A stretch of DNA of 64,000 nucleotides from Puia dinghuensis. Its GTDB lineage: Bacteria > Bacteroidota > Bacteroidia > Chitinophagales > Chitinophagaceae. The stretch spans positions 1-64,000 of the forward strand of contig JAMFSL010000090.1 of NCBI GenBank assembly GCA_026225275.1, given 5' to 3'. The position numbers and the translations under genes are program-made. Positions 53,952-61,540 of the stretch are shown one piece after another. Under the pieces are notes generated by a model. The model saw only the letters and a list, made by a program, of their open reading frames with translations, was not told where the DNA came from and did no database searches. Position 1 is the first letter of the stretch, and each line of letters starts with the position of its first letter.

Positions 53952-55081
53952 CAGTGGCCGGGATTGATCGTGAGGATAGATTGATCGGCAGTCAGGCCGC
54001 TTAGTATCTGCACCCATTCCAACGTTTTGATGCCAGTCGAAACAGGTATCCGCCGAAGATCTGCGGCCAGGATCACGCTGTCCCCTGGGAGCAGGCAGGA
54101 CGAAGGGATGACGAGGGCATGCTTATCTTCACCGATGAGGATATTAGACTGTAATTGGGTGCCGTTGCGGAGTCCCGAGGGTAGCGGGTCGAAGGTGGCT
54201 TCGGCGATGAAGGCCTGGTCGTCTGTGCTGAAAGACGGATATATCTTTGTGACGGTGGCTTTTAATACATGATCTTTATCCGTATTGAGGGAGACCAGCA
54301 CCTGCTGGCCCAACTGCACCCGCCGGATATCTTCTTCGGCGATGAGGAGTCTGGCCACCTGCAATCCGGCGCCAATGTCAGCGATCACGTCCCCTTTCCG
54401 GACCAGATCGCCGTTCTTTTTATGTACATTTTCGATGCGGCCATTGGCCTCGCCGGTGAGGGTGTAATAATTATTATTTTGCTGTTGGATGCGGTATTGT
54501 GCCCTGGTATTCTCCGTATTGAGACCCAGGTTGATGCGGACATCTTCGAGGTTCTTTTGCAACTGGGTAAGGCTGGCGGCGGACGCCTCGTAGGTCAGCC
54601 GGGCATTATCATAATCGACCTGGGCGACGGCGTGGATGGGGATCAACTTTTGATAGCGCAGGTAGTTCAGCGAGTCGGTGGTCTTCTTTTTTTGTGCCTG
54701 GGCGATCTGGGAGGTGAGTTGAAGGACCTGCGGGCCGGAATCGGAAGCGTTGTGCAAGGCGACCTGGTAATTGACCTCGGCGTTTTGGATTTGCGTCCGC
54801 TGGATATCGTTGTCGATCCGGAAGAGCAGCTGTCCCTTGTGGACCGAGTCGTCTTCCGACACATAGGAGTCCTGCAAATAACCGTCGGCGTAGGCCGTGA
54901 CTTTATATTGACTCTTGGCCGTTGTGTTACCGCTGGCGAATACGGCATCGACGATGTCGCGGAACTGCGGCTGGATAGGATGGTCCCGCCGGCAGCCGGT
55001 TACGGCCAGGGCAATCAGGATCAGGAGGGCGGGTGAATATTTCATGTCGGTTTTTTTCATTTGCATTGATTTCATTTCCAT
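53951..55081 (-). CDS. HlyD/membrane fusion protein (lipoprotein)
   Basis: Up to 376 residues; several in-frame ATGs (55081, 55075, 55066, 55060, 55045) are possible, and the most natural signal starts near 55060 (MKKTDMKYSPALLILIALAV, lipobox GC). Order: lipoyl-like half-motif (YADGYLQDSYVSEDDSVHKG), a coiled-coil hairpin, then the second lipoyl half (YTLTGEANGRIENVHKKNGD) and a beta-barrel. It links the inner-membrane permease to TolC. Its stop shares a base with the permease start and its longest start lies 12 bases past the TolC stop. Confidence 0.88.
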   Translation of the reverse strand: MEMKSMQMKKTDMKYSPALLILIALAVTGCRRDHPIQPQFRDIVDAVFASGNTTAKSQYKVTAYADGYLQDSYVSEDDSVHKGQLLFRIDNDIQRTQIQNAEVNYQVALHNASDSGPQVLQLTSQIAQAQKKKTTDSLNYLRYQKLIPIHAVAQVDYDNARLTYEASAASLTQLQKNLEDVRINLGLNTENTRAQYRIQQQNNNYYTLTGEANGRIENVHKKNGDLVRKGDVIADIGAGLQVARLLIAEEDIRRVQLGQQVLVSLNTDKDHVLKATVTKIYPSFSTDDQAFIAEATFDPLPSGLRNGTQLQSNILIGEDKHALVIPSSCLLPGDSVILAADLRRIPVSTGIKTLEWVQILSGLTADQSILTINPGH

Positions 55082-55093
55082 GATTTCTGTCCA

Positions 55094-56524
55094 TTAATTT
55101 CTGCCAATAATAGAGGCACGGGCCGAAAATAATTGAGACAGGTTATTGAGGTGGGTGTTTTCCGAACGCAAATAATCTTCAAAGGCTTTCTGCCAGATAT
55201 CGATACTGATCAGCCCCTGCTCGTATTTACGTTGGGACAGCATGAGGTTCTCGCGGTACAACAGCAGGTTTTGTCCTGATGCTTCGGTAATGACCCGGTA
55301 ATTATCATAGGTCTTCATTAACAGACTGTCGTTGATGGCGCCCTGTTCGATGGCGTCCTGGTATTGCCGGGCGTTGATGCGGGCATTGGCTTCGGCGCTG
55401 CGGTATTTATCGCGGTTATAGAAGCCGGTGAACAGGGGGACGTTGAGGTTGACTATGAGGTAGCGGTAGTCGTTCCAGGCACCGTTGCCGAAGGTGAGGC
55501 CGAAGTTATCGCGGAACTGCTGGCTGCCGAGGTTGCCTGCGATCGAGAGGGTGGGATAGAAGGCGGTTTTTTGCAGGCTGCCCTGGAGGGTGGCGAGGCG
55601 GGCATTGCCGGCGTAGACGTCGAGGTTTTTATCGGGGCCGAGGGAAGTGGGGGCTGCGATGCCGGGTAATGCTGGGGGGGCGGATGAGATTGATGGGGTG
55701 ACGGGTGGGGTTCCCGGGGTGACCGGCGATGTTTCAGGATCTTCGGCGGGTGATGACAGCGAGTCGATGGCGAGGTATTCGTCGAGACTGACTGACTGGT
55801 CGGGTTTGCAGCCGGTCAGCAGCTTGAGGTTTTGGGCTGCCTGGTCGAATAGCTGCTGGCTCTGGTAGATGTTCTGGCGGACGTTGTTGACATTGATCTC
55901 GGCGCTATGGACGGCGCTGATGTCTACCAGTCCCTGGGTATATCGATCACGTATCGTGGATAGAATGCTGTCGGCGAGGGCGAGATCGCGGCCGGAGATG
56001 CGCAGCGACGAAGCGGCGACCAGACCTTCATAGTAATATTGAGCGGTAGAGACTTTGAGGTTTTGCTGGTAGGCTGCCTGTTGGAGACCATTGAGGGCGA
56101 TATTCTCTTTGGCGATCCTGGCCTGGAAGACATACTGCCAGTTGAAGATGCTCTCTGTGACCTGTAGGTCGGCGTTGTAGATATATTCCTTGCCGAACGT
56201 CAGGTAAAGCGTTTTGCCGGGCTGGCCGATGAGTTCACCCGGGACGGGGGTGACGGAGAGTTTCATGTTATCCTGGCCGCTGATACCGAGGCCGGCCTGG
56301 GGGAGGAGGTTGCCCAGGGAGGCGTGGTAGTCTTCCGTCAGCTGGCCGGTTTTCATGCGGTAGATGCGTTGGGAAGGATTGTTGCGGAGGGCTGCTGACC
56401 ATACTTCCGTCACCGAATGGAAAACGATGAGGGACGGGGGTGAGACCGGATTGGCGGCGGGCGGTTGGCCGAGGGAGGTCCCTAGGATCAGCAGAGAGAA
56501 CAGCAGGAATTGGAGTCGTTGCAT
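55094..56524 (-). CDS. TolC-type outer membrane efflux protein
   Basis: 476 residues from the ATG at 56524, which begins a signal peptide (MQRLQFLLFSLLILGTSLG). Two TolC halves are visible: AALRNNPSQRIYRMKTGQLT and VTESIFNWQYVFQARIAKEN; the second has PTLSIAGNLGSQQF, FYNRDKYRSAEANARINAR and KYEQGLISIDIWQKAFEDYL. A Pro/Ser/Thr-rich insertion (about 260-300) separates the halves and may face the periplasm. Outer-membrane duct of the export system. It is upstream of HlyD and 93 bases after the regulator. Confidence 0.88.
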   Translation of the reverse strand: MQRLQFLLFSLLILGTSLGQPPAANPVSPPSLIVFHSVTEVWSAALRNNPSQRIYRMKTGQLTEDYHASLGNLLPQAGLGISGQDNMKLSVTPVPGELIGQPGKTLYLTFGKEYIYNADLQVTESIFNWQYVFQARIAKENIALNGLQQAAYQQNLKVSTAQYYYEGLVAASSLRISGRDLALADSILSTIRDRYTQGLVDISAVHSAEINVNNVRQNIYQSQQLFDQAAQNLKLLTGCKPDQSVSLDEYLAIDSLSSPAEDPETSPVTPGTPPVTPSISSAPPALPGIAAPTSLGPDKNLDVYAGNARLATLQGSLQKTAFYPTLSIAGNLGSQQFRDNFGLTFGNGAWNDYRYLIVNLNVPLFTGFYNRDKYRSAEANARINARQYQDAIEQGAINDSLLMKTYDNYRVITEASGQNLLLYRENLMLSQRKYEQGLISIDIWQKAFEDYLRSENTHLNNLSQLFSARASIIGRN

Positions 56525-56616
56525 AGGTGGTATTTGAACGCAGGGCAAAGCTCGGGCAGAGAGGGGGAAGGTGAAAGAAAAATAAGGTGAAATGTACAAA
56601 ATGGGGGGTGGATTGA

Positions 56617-57378
56617 CTACCCTTTTTCGATCCAGCTGAGGAAGGGGCCTACTTTCAGGCGGCTGACGAGGGGGCGGACCGTGGTGGGGACTTTGAGAGT
56701 GATGATCACGCGGCGGTTGAAGAAGGGTTCCATTTCGTGGATAGCGTCGCGGTGGAGGATCATCTGGCGGTTGATACGGAAGAAAGACTGGGGGTCCAGC
56801 GCTCCTTCTACTTCGTCGATCGTTTTGAAGACGGCGTGTTTTTCCTTGTTGAAGGTATAGAGGTAAACGACTTCACTTTCCAGGGCTACGGCAGCGACGT
56901 CTTTGATAGCGACGGGGTACATTTTATCCCTGAATTTGACCAGGAAGGAGGATTGTAGTCGCGGGGGAGGCTGGATATGGTCCATGTGGGTGAGCAAGGC
57001 CGGGTCCGGCAGTACTGATTGGCGAAGCTGGTCGAGTTTATTGAAAGCCTGTTCGATATCTTTTTCGCGGAAGGGTTTCAGAATATAGTCGATGCCATTG
57101 GATTTAAAGGCTTCCAGCAGGTGAGCGTCGAAGGCGGTGCAAAAGATGACCGGAGCGGTGATCGTCACCTGACGGAAGATGTCGAAGCTGCTGCCATCGG
57201 CCAGTTGAATGTCCATGAACAGAAGGTCAATACGTTGGGTGGTGGAGGTCAGAAAGGCTACCGTATCCTCGATGCTGTCGCAGACGGCCAGGATCTTATG
57301 TTCTTCATCGACGGCCGTGATAAATTCTTTCAGCAGTCTGGCGGTTCCGGGTTCGTCTTCGATGATGAGGATATTCAC
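56617..57378 (-). CDS. LytTR response regulator
   Basis: 253 residues. Receiver: NILIIEDEPGTARL, phospho-Asp in LLFMDIQLADGSS, and FKSNGIDYILKPFREKDI at the alpha-5 end. The LytTR domain starts near FLVKFRDKMYPVAIK and contains FFRINRQMILHRDAIHE and VPTTVRPLVSRLK. It sits between the kinase (adjacent, 0-base gap) and the TolC gene, so it is the likely activator of this export operon. No partner site was confidently found. Confidence 0.9.
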   Translation of the reverse strand: MNILIIEDEPGTARLLKEFITAVDEEHKILAVCDSIEDTVAFLTSTTQRIDLLFMDIQLADGSSFDIFRQVTITAPVIFCTAFDAHLLEAFKSNGIDYILKPFREKDIEQAFNKLDQLRQSVLPDPALLTHMDHIQPPPRLQSSFLVKFRDKMYPVAIKDVAAVALESEVVYLYTFNKEKHAVFKTIDEVEGALDPQSFFRINRQMILHRDAIHEMEPFFNRRVIITLKVPTTVRPLVSRLKVGPFLSWIEKG

Positions 57379-58401
57379 TTACAAGAGTTTTAAAGTAACT
57401 GAGAATTTCGTTTCGGTGCGATGGATCGTTACGCCATCCTGTACCTGGAGCAATTCGTAGCGTTTGCGGAGGTTCTCCAGGCCGATGCCGGAGGATTCTT
57501 CGGCCGAGGGTTTCGTCTGCAGGTTGTTTTCGATCACGATAAAGTCGGCCTGTTGCTGAGATATCGTGATATAGAGCGGGCGGGCGGCGGACACGATATT
57601 GTGTTTGATGCAATTTTCGACGAGTAACTGGAGGCTGAAGGCGGGAATCTTTCTGAGACCGATGTCCGGCCAGGTATCGATGTGAATATTCAGGAGCGAT
57701 TCGAAGCGGGCCTGCAACATGAAGATATAGGACTGTAGGAATTCGAGTTCTTCGTCGAAGGTGACCGTCTGGGCGGTATTTTTTCCAAGCAGCTGCCGGT
57801 AGAGGTCGGACAGTTTGAGGATAAAGGGTTCAGCCCGGTCATCTTTTTCGCGGACCATGATGCGGAGGGTGCCGAGGGCGTTGAAGAGAAAATGCGGGTT
57901 GACCTGTTGTTTGAGTACTTCGAAACGGGCGCGGAGATTTTCGTTTTGCAGTTCTGCGTTGGCCAGTAGGATGTCTTCTTTTTCTGCCAGGGATGCCAGG
58001 GTGGCCTGGACGGAGAGAATGATCAAAGAAGCCAGGAGCAGTTTGGCATATGCAAGGGATATGGGGGCATGCGTATCGAGTCTTAGCGCATCGAGCGGCC
58101 GGATAAACCCGACGAAAGCACCTATGAGCAGAAGGTTGACGAGGACCTGGATGCCGAGGCGGAGGACGGGTGAGCGTTTGGCGGCTTTGAAGCGGTCTGC
58201 GATCCATTGGTCAATCATCCATAGCAGGAGAAGAAAGAGGAAGCCGATGATCCAGGCGCCGGCGATCCGGCTGGGTTCCTGCCTGGTGGTGAAGAGGTTA
58301 TTGTTCAGGATGCTGATGCCCGGCATGAGGAAGGAGCAGAGCAGGGGAAGCAGGATCTTTCTGCGTGTCTTCTTTGGTGATGCCGGGAATACGTTGGACA
58401 A
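57379..58401 (-). CDS. LytS/YehU-type sensor histidine kinase
   Basis: 340 residues. Three or four membrane segments (about 12-140) lead to a His-kinase region with QQVNPHFLFNALGTLRIMV (phospho-His), a LLVENCIKHNIV N-box and SGIGLENLRKRYELLQ. It is the first gene of the export operon, followed directly by its regulator with adjoining coordinates. Membrane-embedded sensing, perhaps of the exported compound or cell-envelope stress, is inferred. Confidence 0.9.
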   Translation of the reverse strand: MSNVFPASPKKTRRKILLPLLCSFLMPGISILNNNLFTTRQEPSRIAGAWIIGFLFLLLLWMIDQWIADRFKAAKRSPVLRLGIQVLVNLLLIGAFVGFIRPLDALRLDTHAPISLAYAKLLLASLIILSVQATLASLAEKEDILLANAELQNENLRARFEVLKQQVNPHFLFNALGTLRIMVREKDDRAEPFILKLSDLYRQLLGKNTAQTVTFDEELEFLQSYIFMLQARFESLLNIHIDTWPDIGLRKIPAFSLQLLVENCIKHNIVSAARPLYITISQQQADFIVIENNLQTKPSAEESSGIGLENLRKRYELLQVQDGVTIHRTETKFSVTLKLL

Positions 58402-58475
58402 TTTTGATGGGCGATTTAGCCCCTAAGATATAGTATGTGCAGGAATTCGAGCGGCGGGATGCGGGAGCTTAAAGA

Positions 58476-58500
58476 AAATGACCCGGGATCTCCCGGGTCA
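58476..58500 (-). terminator. Rho-independent terminator
   Basis: TGACCCGGGA and TCCCGGGTCA form a perfect 10-bp stem; on the minus strand TTTTCTTT follows. It lies 32 bases after the stop of the mini-lipoprotein gene. Confidence 0.7.
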
Positions 58501-58532
58501 CTATGGTGCTTTGAATATGGTTGGTAATTAGC

Positions 58533-58730
58533 TTAGCGAATCTCGACGTCAGCACCCCAGTTGACCCCGGCTGGTTCCGGCTGATGATGAGCACCATACC
58601 ATTCCCGGTGGTGGTGATGATAATGATTATAATAACGTCCTTCATAGCCGGTAGCACAGCTAGAAAAGAACAACATAGTCATGCTGAGAAAGAGGCCCAT
58701 GCTCAGCATTTTTTTACTTGTGTGCTTCAT
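58533..58730 (-). CDS. Histidine-rich mini-lipoprotein
   Basis: 65 residues from the ATG at 58730 (an in-frame TTG at 58748 is less likely). MKHTSKKMLSMGLFLSMTML is a lipoprotein signal ending FSSC. The mature part has YNHYHHHHREWYGAHHQ, seven or more His near Tyr and Arg, a likely metal-binding stretch. It has its own terminator. Short, but composition and signal favour a real gene. Nothing closely related is visible in the window. Confidence 0.6.
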   Translation of the reverse strand: MKHTSKKMLSMGLFLSMTMLFFSSCATGYEGRYYNHYHHHHREWYGAHHQPEPAGVNWGADVEIR

Positions 58731-58853
58731 AAAAATTGTTTTTTTCAAGTTTTATTGATCTAAAATCTTGCCAGATGTAAAATGCACGTTAACAGGGGCT
58801 TAGTATTTGGTTAAGCGGGGAAAATGTAGATAATTATTCCCTAATTTCGGGGC

Positions 58854-59891
58854 ATGCCGGATAGGATTACATGGAAATGGATTTTTATATTGGGGACGAT
58901 CGTGGTGTGGGGGGTGTCTGCAGCCGCGCAGCCGGGTAGAGATACAACGAGGGTGACGCAAAGCGGGAAGCCGGCCGGGATGCATCCGCCCTATTTCCAG
59001 GGAAAGCTGGTCTACCTGGTGTCTATCAAGTCCAAGCTGGACGATCTCAGTGATAAGGATGCGCATAAGATACTGACCATCGGGGATGTGCTGACCGTTA
59101 CGATGAAGGGAGGGAACTATAAGCTGAGCACCGAGTATGCGGACACTTATATCATCAAAAGTGACCGGAAGGAGTATATTAAATTCCGAAAGATCGACAC
59201 CGTATTCTATCTCGATTTCGATTCCGATACCGCTGATGTGACGGGGATCATTCATGATAATGCCATTGTCAGTATTGGTGGGCATCCCTGTAAGGGGCTC
59301 ACCATCGAGACCAGTAAGCTGGCCCGGCAATATCTTTATTCTACCCAGCTGTACAGTGACCCGGAGGATGACCGGCACAATCTTATCGGTCAGGCCGATG
59401 TATATGCGCATGAGACGGGCGGGGCGTTGCGGCTTTGGATCCGGACGGATTATCCTTATGCCACGGAGACCGATAGCTGTATCGGGATAGAGCGGCAGCC
59501 GATCAATGACCATGTTTTTCGACTTCCCGATCTTCCTGTTACGGCGCTCTTCAGTGCGCCGAGGATCATTTTTCCCCGTTATCCCGGCGGGGATCGGGCC
59601 TGGCAGGATTTCCTGGACAGTACATTGAATTCCAAACTGACAGAACGGTACGTCAAGATACCCAAAGGCGAAAACGAAGCCTGGAAGACCGTCATCGTCG
59701 AATTCGTAGTGGCTGAGGACGGCAGTCTGTCCAATTTTCATGTTACGAATGCAGATGAGGTGGATGCGAAGCTGGCGGATGAGGCGCTGCGGATCATGCG
59801 GTTGTCCAGGAAATGGCTACCGGCCACGTTTTATGGAGAGAAAATGAAGTGGACCTGCCAGCAAGGGGTAGAATTCAGGGCATTGAAATAA
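58854..59891 (+). CDS. TonB C-terminal domain protein, exported
   Basis: 345 residues with an N-terminal signal or anchor (about 8-26, WIFILGTIVVWGVSAAAQ). The middle (about 40-240) is beta-rich, GLTIETSKLARQY, of unknown family. The end is a TonB-C domain (about 265-345): FPRYPGGDRAWQDFLDS, TVIVEFVVAEDGSLSNFHV and ADEALRIMRLSRKWLPA. No TonB box, proline-rich linker or ExbB/ExbD genes are seen. Such domains also occur in non-TonB carriers. It precedes the serine hydrolase gene by 22 bases. Confidence 0.75.
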   Translation: MPDRITWKWIFILGTIVVWGVSAAAQPGRDTTRVTQSGKPAGMHPPYFQGKLVYLVSIKSKLDDLSDKDAHKILTIGDVLTVTMKGGNYKLSTEYADTYIIKSDRKEYIKFRKIDTVFYLDFDSDTADVTGIIHDNAIVSIGGHPCKGLTIETSKLARQYLYSTQLYSDPEDDRHNLIGQADVYAHETGGALRLWIRTDYPYATETDSCIGIERQPINDHVFRLPDLPVTALFSAPRIIFPRYPGGDRAWQDFLDSTLNSKLTERYVKIPKGENEAWKTVIVEFVVAEDGSLSNFHVTNADEVDAKLADEALRIMRLSRKWLPATFYGEKMKWTCQQGVEFRALK

Positions 59892-59913
59892 TTTTTTTTC
59901 AATAGTTTGCAGC

Positions 59914-61428
59914 ATGAAAACCAGAATACTGCTTGCATTGCTGTTTTTGCCCGCTGCGGCTGTTTTTTCCCAGACCCCAACTTTTATCAGCGACAGCCTG
60001 GATAATTATATCCGGCAGGGCATGAAGGACTGGCAGGTGCCGGGCCTGTCTGTTGTGATTGTCAAGGACGGCAAGGTCATTGTCATGAAAGGTTATGGCG
60101 TGAAAGATACGGCAAGCAATACGCCGGTGGATGAGAATACGCTGTTTATGATTGCCAGTAATACCAAGCTGTTCACTGCCACTGCACTCGCACAGTTGGA
60201 ATACGATAAGAAGCTGTCGTTAGACGATAAGGTGACCAAATTTTTTCCGGACTTTAAATTGTATGATCCTACCAGCACGGCGCTGGTATCTATCCGGGAT
60301 ATCCTTAGCCACCGGATCGGGACGAAGACGTTTCAGGGCGACTTCACCTTTTGGAATAGCAAGCTGACGCGGGAGGAGATCATGCATAAGATGAGACTGC
60401 TGAAACCCATCAATCCTTTTCGTCAGGACTTCGGTTACTGCAACAGTTGTGTGATGACGGCCGGTCAGATCATTCCGAAGGTGACTGGCAAAGAATGGAG
60501 TGAATATGTGGAAGACAGTCTGCTGTTGCCGATGCAGATGAATCATACCTACACAAGCATCACGAAGGTGCCGGCGGCCGTACAATTGGCGCAGCCTTAC
60601 ACCACCAGCTTTACCGGTATGTTGCACACCGTGCCTCTGGATCAGTGGGATAACCTCGGGCCGGCTGCCGCACTGATCAGCAATGTGTCCGATCTTTCAC
60701 ACTGGCTGCTTACCCAACTGGATAGCGGTCGATACCAGGGCCGTACGGTGGTCCCATTCGGGGCTATGCTGCGGACAAGAGATGTCAATACCATCCTTTC
60801 CAGCCGTAAGCGATCGGGTGTGCCGACGCATGTCTACGGATATGACCTTGGCCTGGAATCCTACGACTATGATGGCCGGGAAGTATATATGCATACGGGT
60901 GGTGCGGGCGGTATGGTGAGCGTGGTGTGTTTCATCCCCGAAGAGCGGTTGGGGATGGCTGTTTTGACGAATAACGACAACCAGGATTTTTTCGTGTTAT
61001 TGCGGCAGCAGATCATCGATGCCTACCTGGGGTTGCCTTTCCGGAATTATAGTGATCTGGGATTCCGGGGATTCAGCCAGCAGATGAAGGATACCCTGAA
61101 GACGATTAGCGGCTGGAAGGACAGGGTAAAGGGTACGGCACCGACCCTGGCACTGGCATCGTACACCGGGCATTATACCAACCCGCTGTACGGGAGTCTG
61201 GATATCCGGTCTACAAACAAGGGGCTGGCGATCACTTTCAACGGGCATGCTCATCTAACGGCTACACTGCAGTATATGGATAATGACGAATGGCTGCTGC
61301 AGTATGACAATATCTTATATGGCATTTATTCCGTCAAGTTCAAGATAGTTGCCGGTAAGGTTATTTCGCTGGAGACCAGGGAAAGTGATTTCGTGGAATA
61401 TGATCCGTATACGTTTACGAAGGATTGA
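59914..61428 (+). CDS. Beta-lactamase-fold serine hydrolase, exported
   Basis: 504 residues with a signal peptide (ending AAAVFSQ). Class-C/DD-peptidase motifs: SNTK (S82, K85) in FMIASNTKLFT, and YCN (Y175) after QDFGYCNSC. A further HTGG in VYMHTGGAGGM is the third motif. A C-terminal DUF3471-type lipocalin domain (about 410-504) follows. Peptidoglycan hydrolases, esterases and amide hydrolases share this fold. It lies 22 bases after the TonB-C gene, so they are probably co-transcribed. Confidence 0.88.
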   Translation: MKTRILLALLFLPAAAVFSQTPTFISDSLDNYIRQGMKDWQVPGLSVVIVKDGKVIVMKGYGVKDTASNTPVDENTLFMIASNTKLFTATALAQLEYDKKLSLDDKVTKFFPDFKLYDPTSTALVSIRDILSHRIGTKTFQGDFTFWNSKLTREEIMHKMRLLKPINPFRQDFGYCNSCVMTAGQIIPKVTGKEWSEYVEDSLLLPMQMNHTYTSITKVPAAVQLAQPYTTSFTGMLHTVPLDQWDNLGPAAALISNVSDLSHWLLTQLDSGRYQGRTVVPFGAMLRTRDVNTILSSRKRSGVPTHVYGYDLGLESYDYDGREVYMHTGGAGGMVSVVCFIPEERLGMAVLTNNDNQDFFVLLRQQIIDAYLGLPFRNYSDLGFRGFSQQMKDTLKTISGWKDRVKGTAPTLALASYTGHYTNPLYGSLDIRSTNKGLAITFNGHAHLTATLQYMDNDEWLLQYDNILYGIYSVKFKIVAGKVISLETRESDFVEYDPYTFTKD

Positions 61429-61493
61429 GAGAGAGCGTAAGTGAAGGATGCGGGTTTAGCGGTGGGTTTTAAGTGTAATTTTTACATTTATAT

Positions 61494-61501
61494 TATTTTT
61501 G
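61494..61501 (+). promoter_or_regulatory. Candidate Bacteroidota -7 box
   Basis: TATTTTTG matches TAnnTTTG exactly and lies 39 bases before the GH51 ATG. The matching TTTG box upstream is poor (TTTT, spacing 23), so the call is tentative. Confidence 0.35.
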
Positions 61502-61540
61502 CTACATTAGTCGCATCGAGTAAACCCACAATGCCTGCAT

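Noticed and set aside
54269-55036. Plus-strand open frame of 255 codons
   Set aside because: Antisense to the HlyD gene; hydrophobic composition is a mirror of the coding strand.
58800-59741. Minus-strand open frame of 313 codons
   Set aside because: Antisense to the TonB-C domain gene; no signal, no family pattern.
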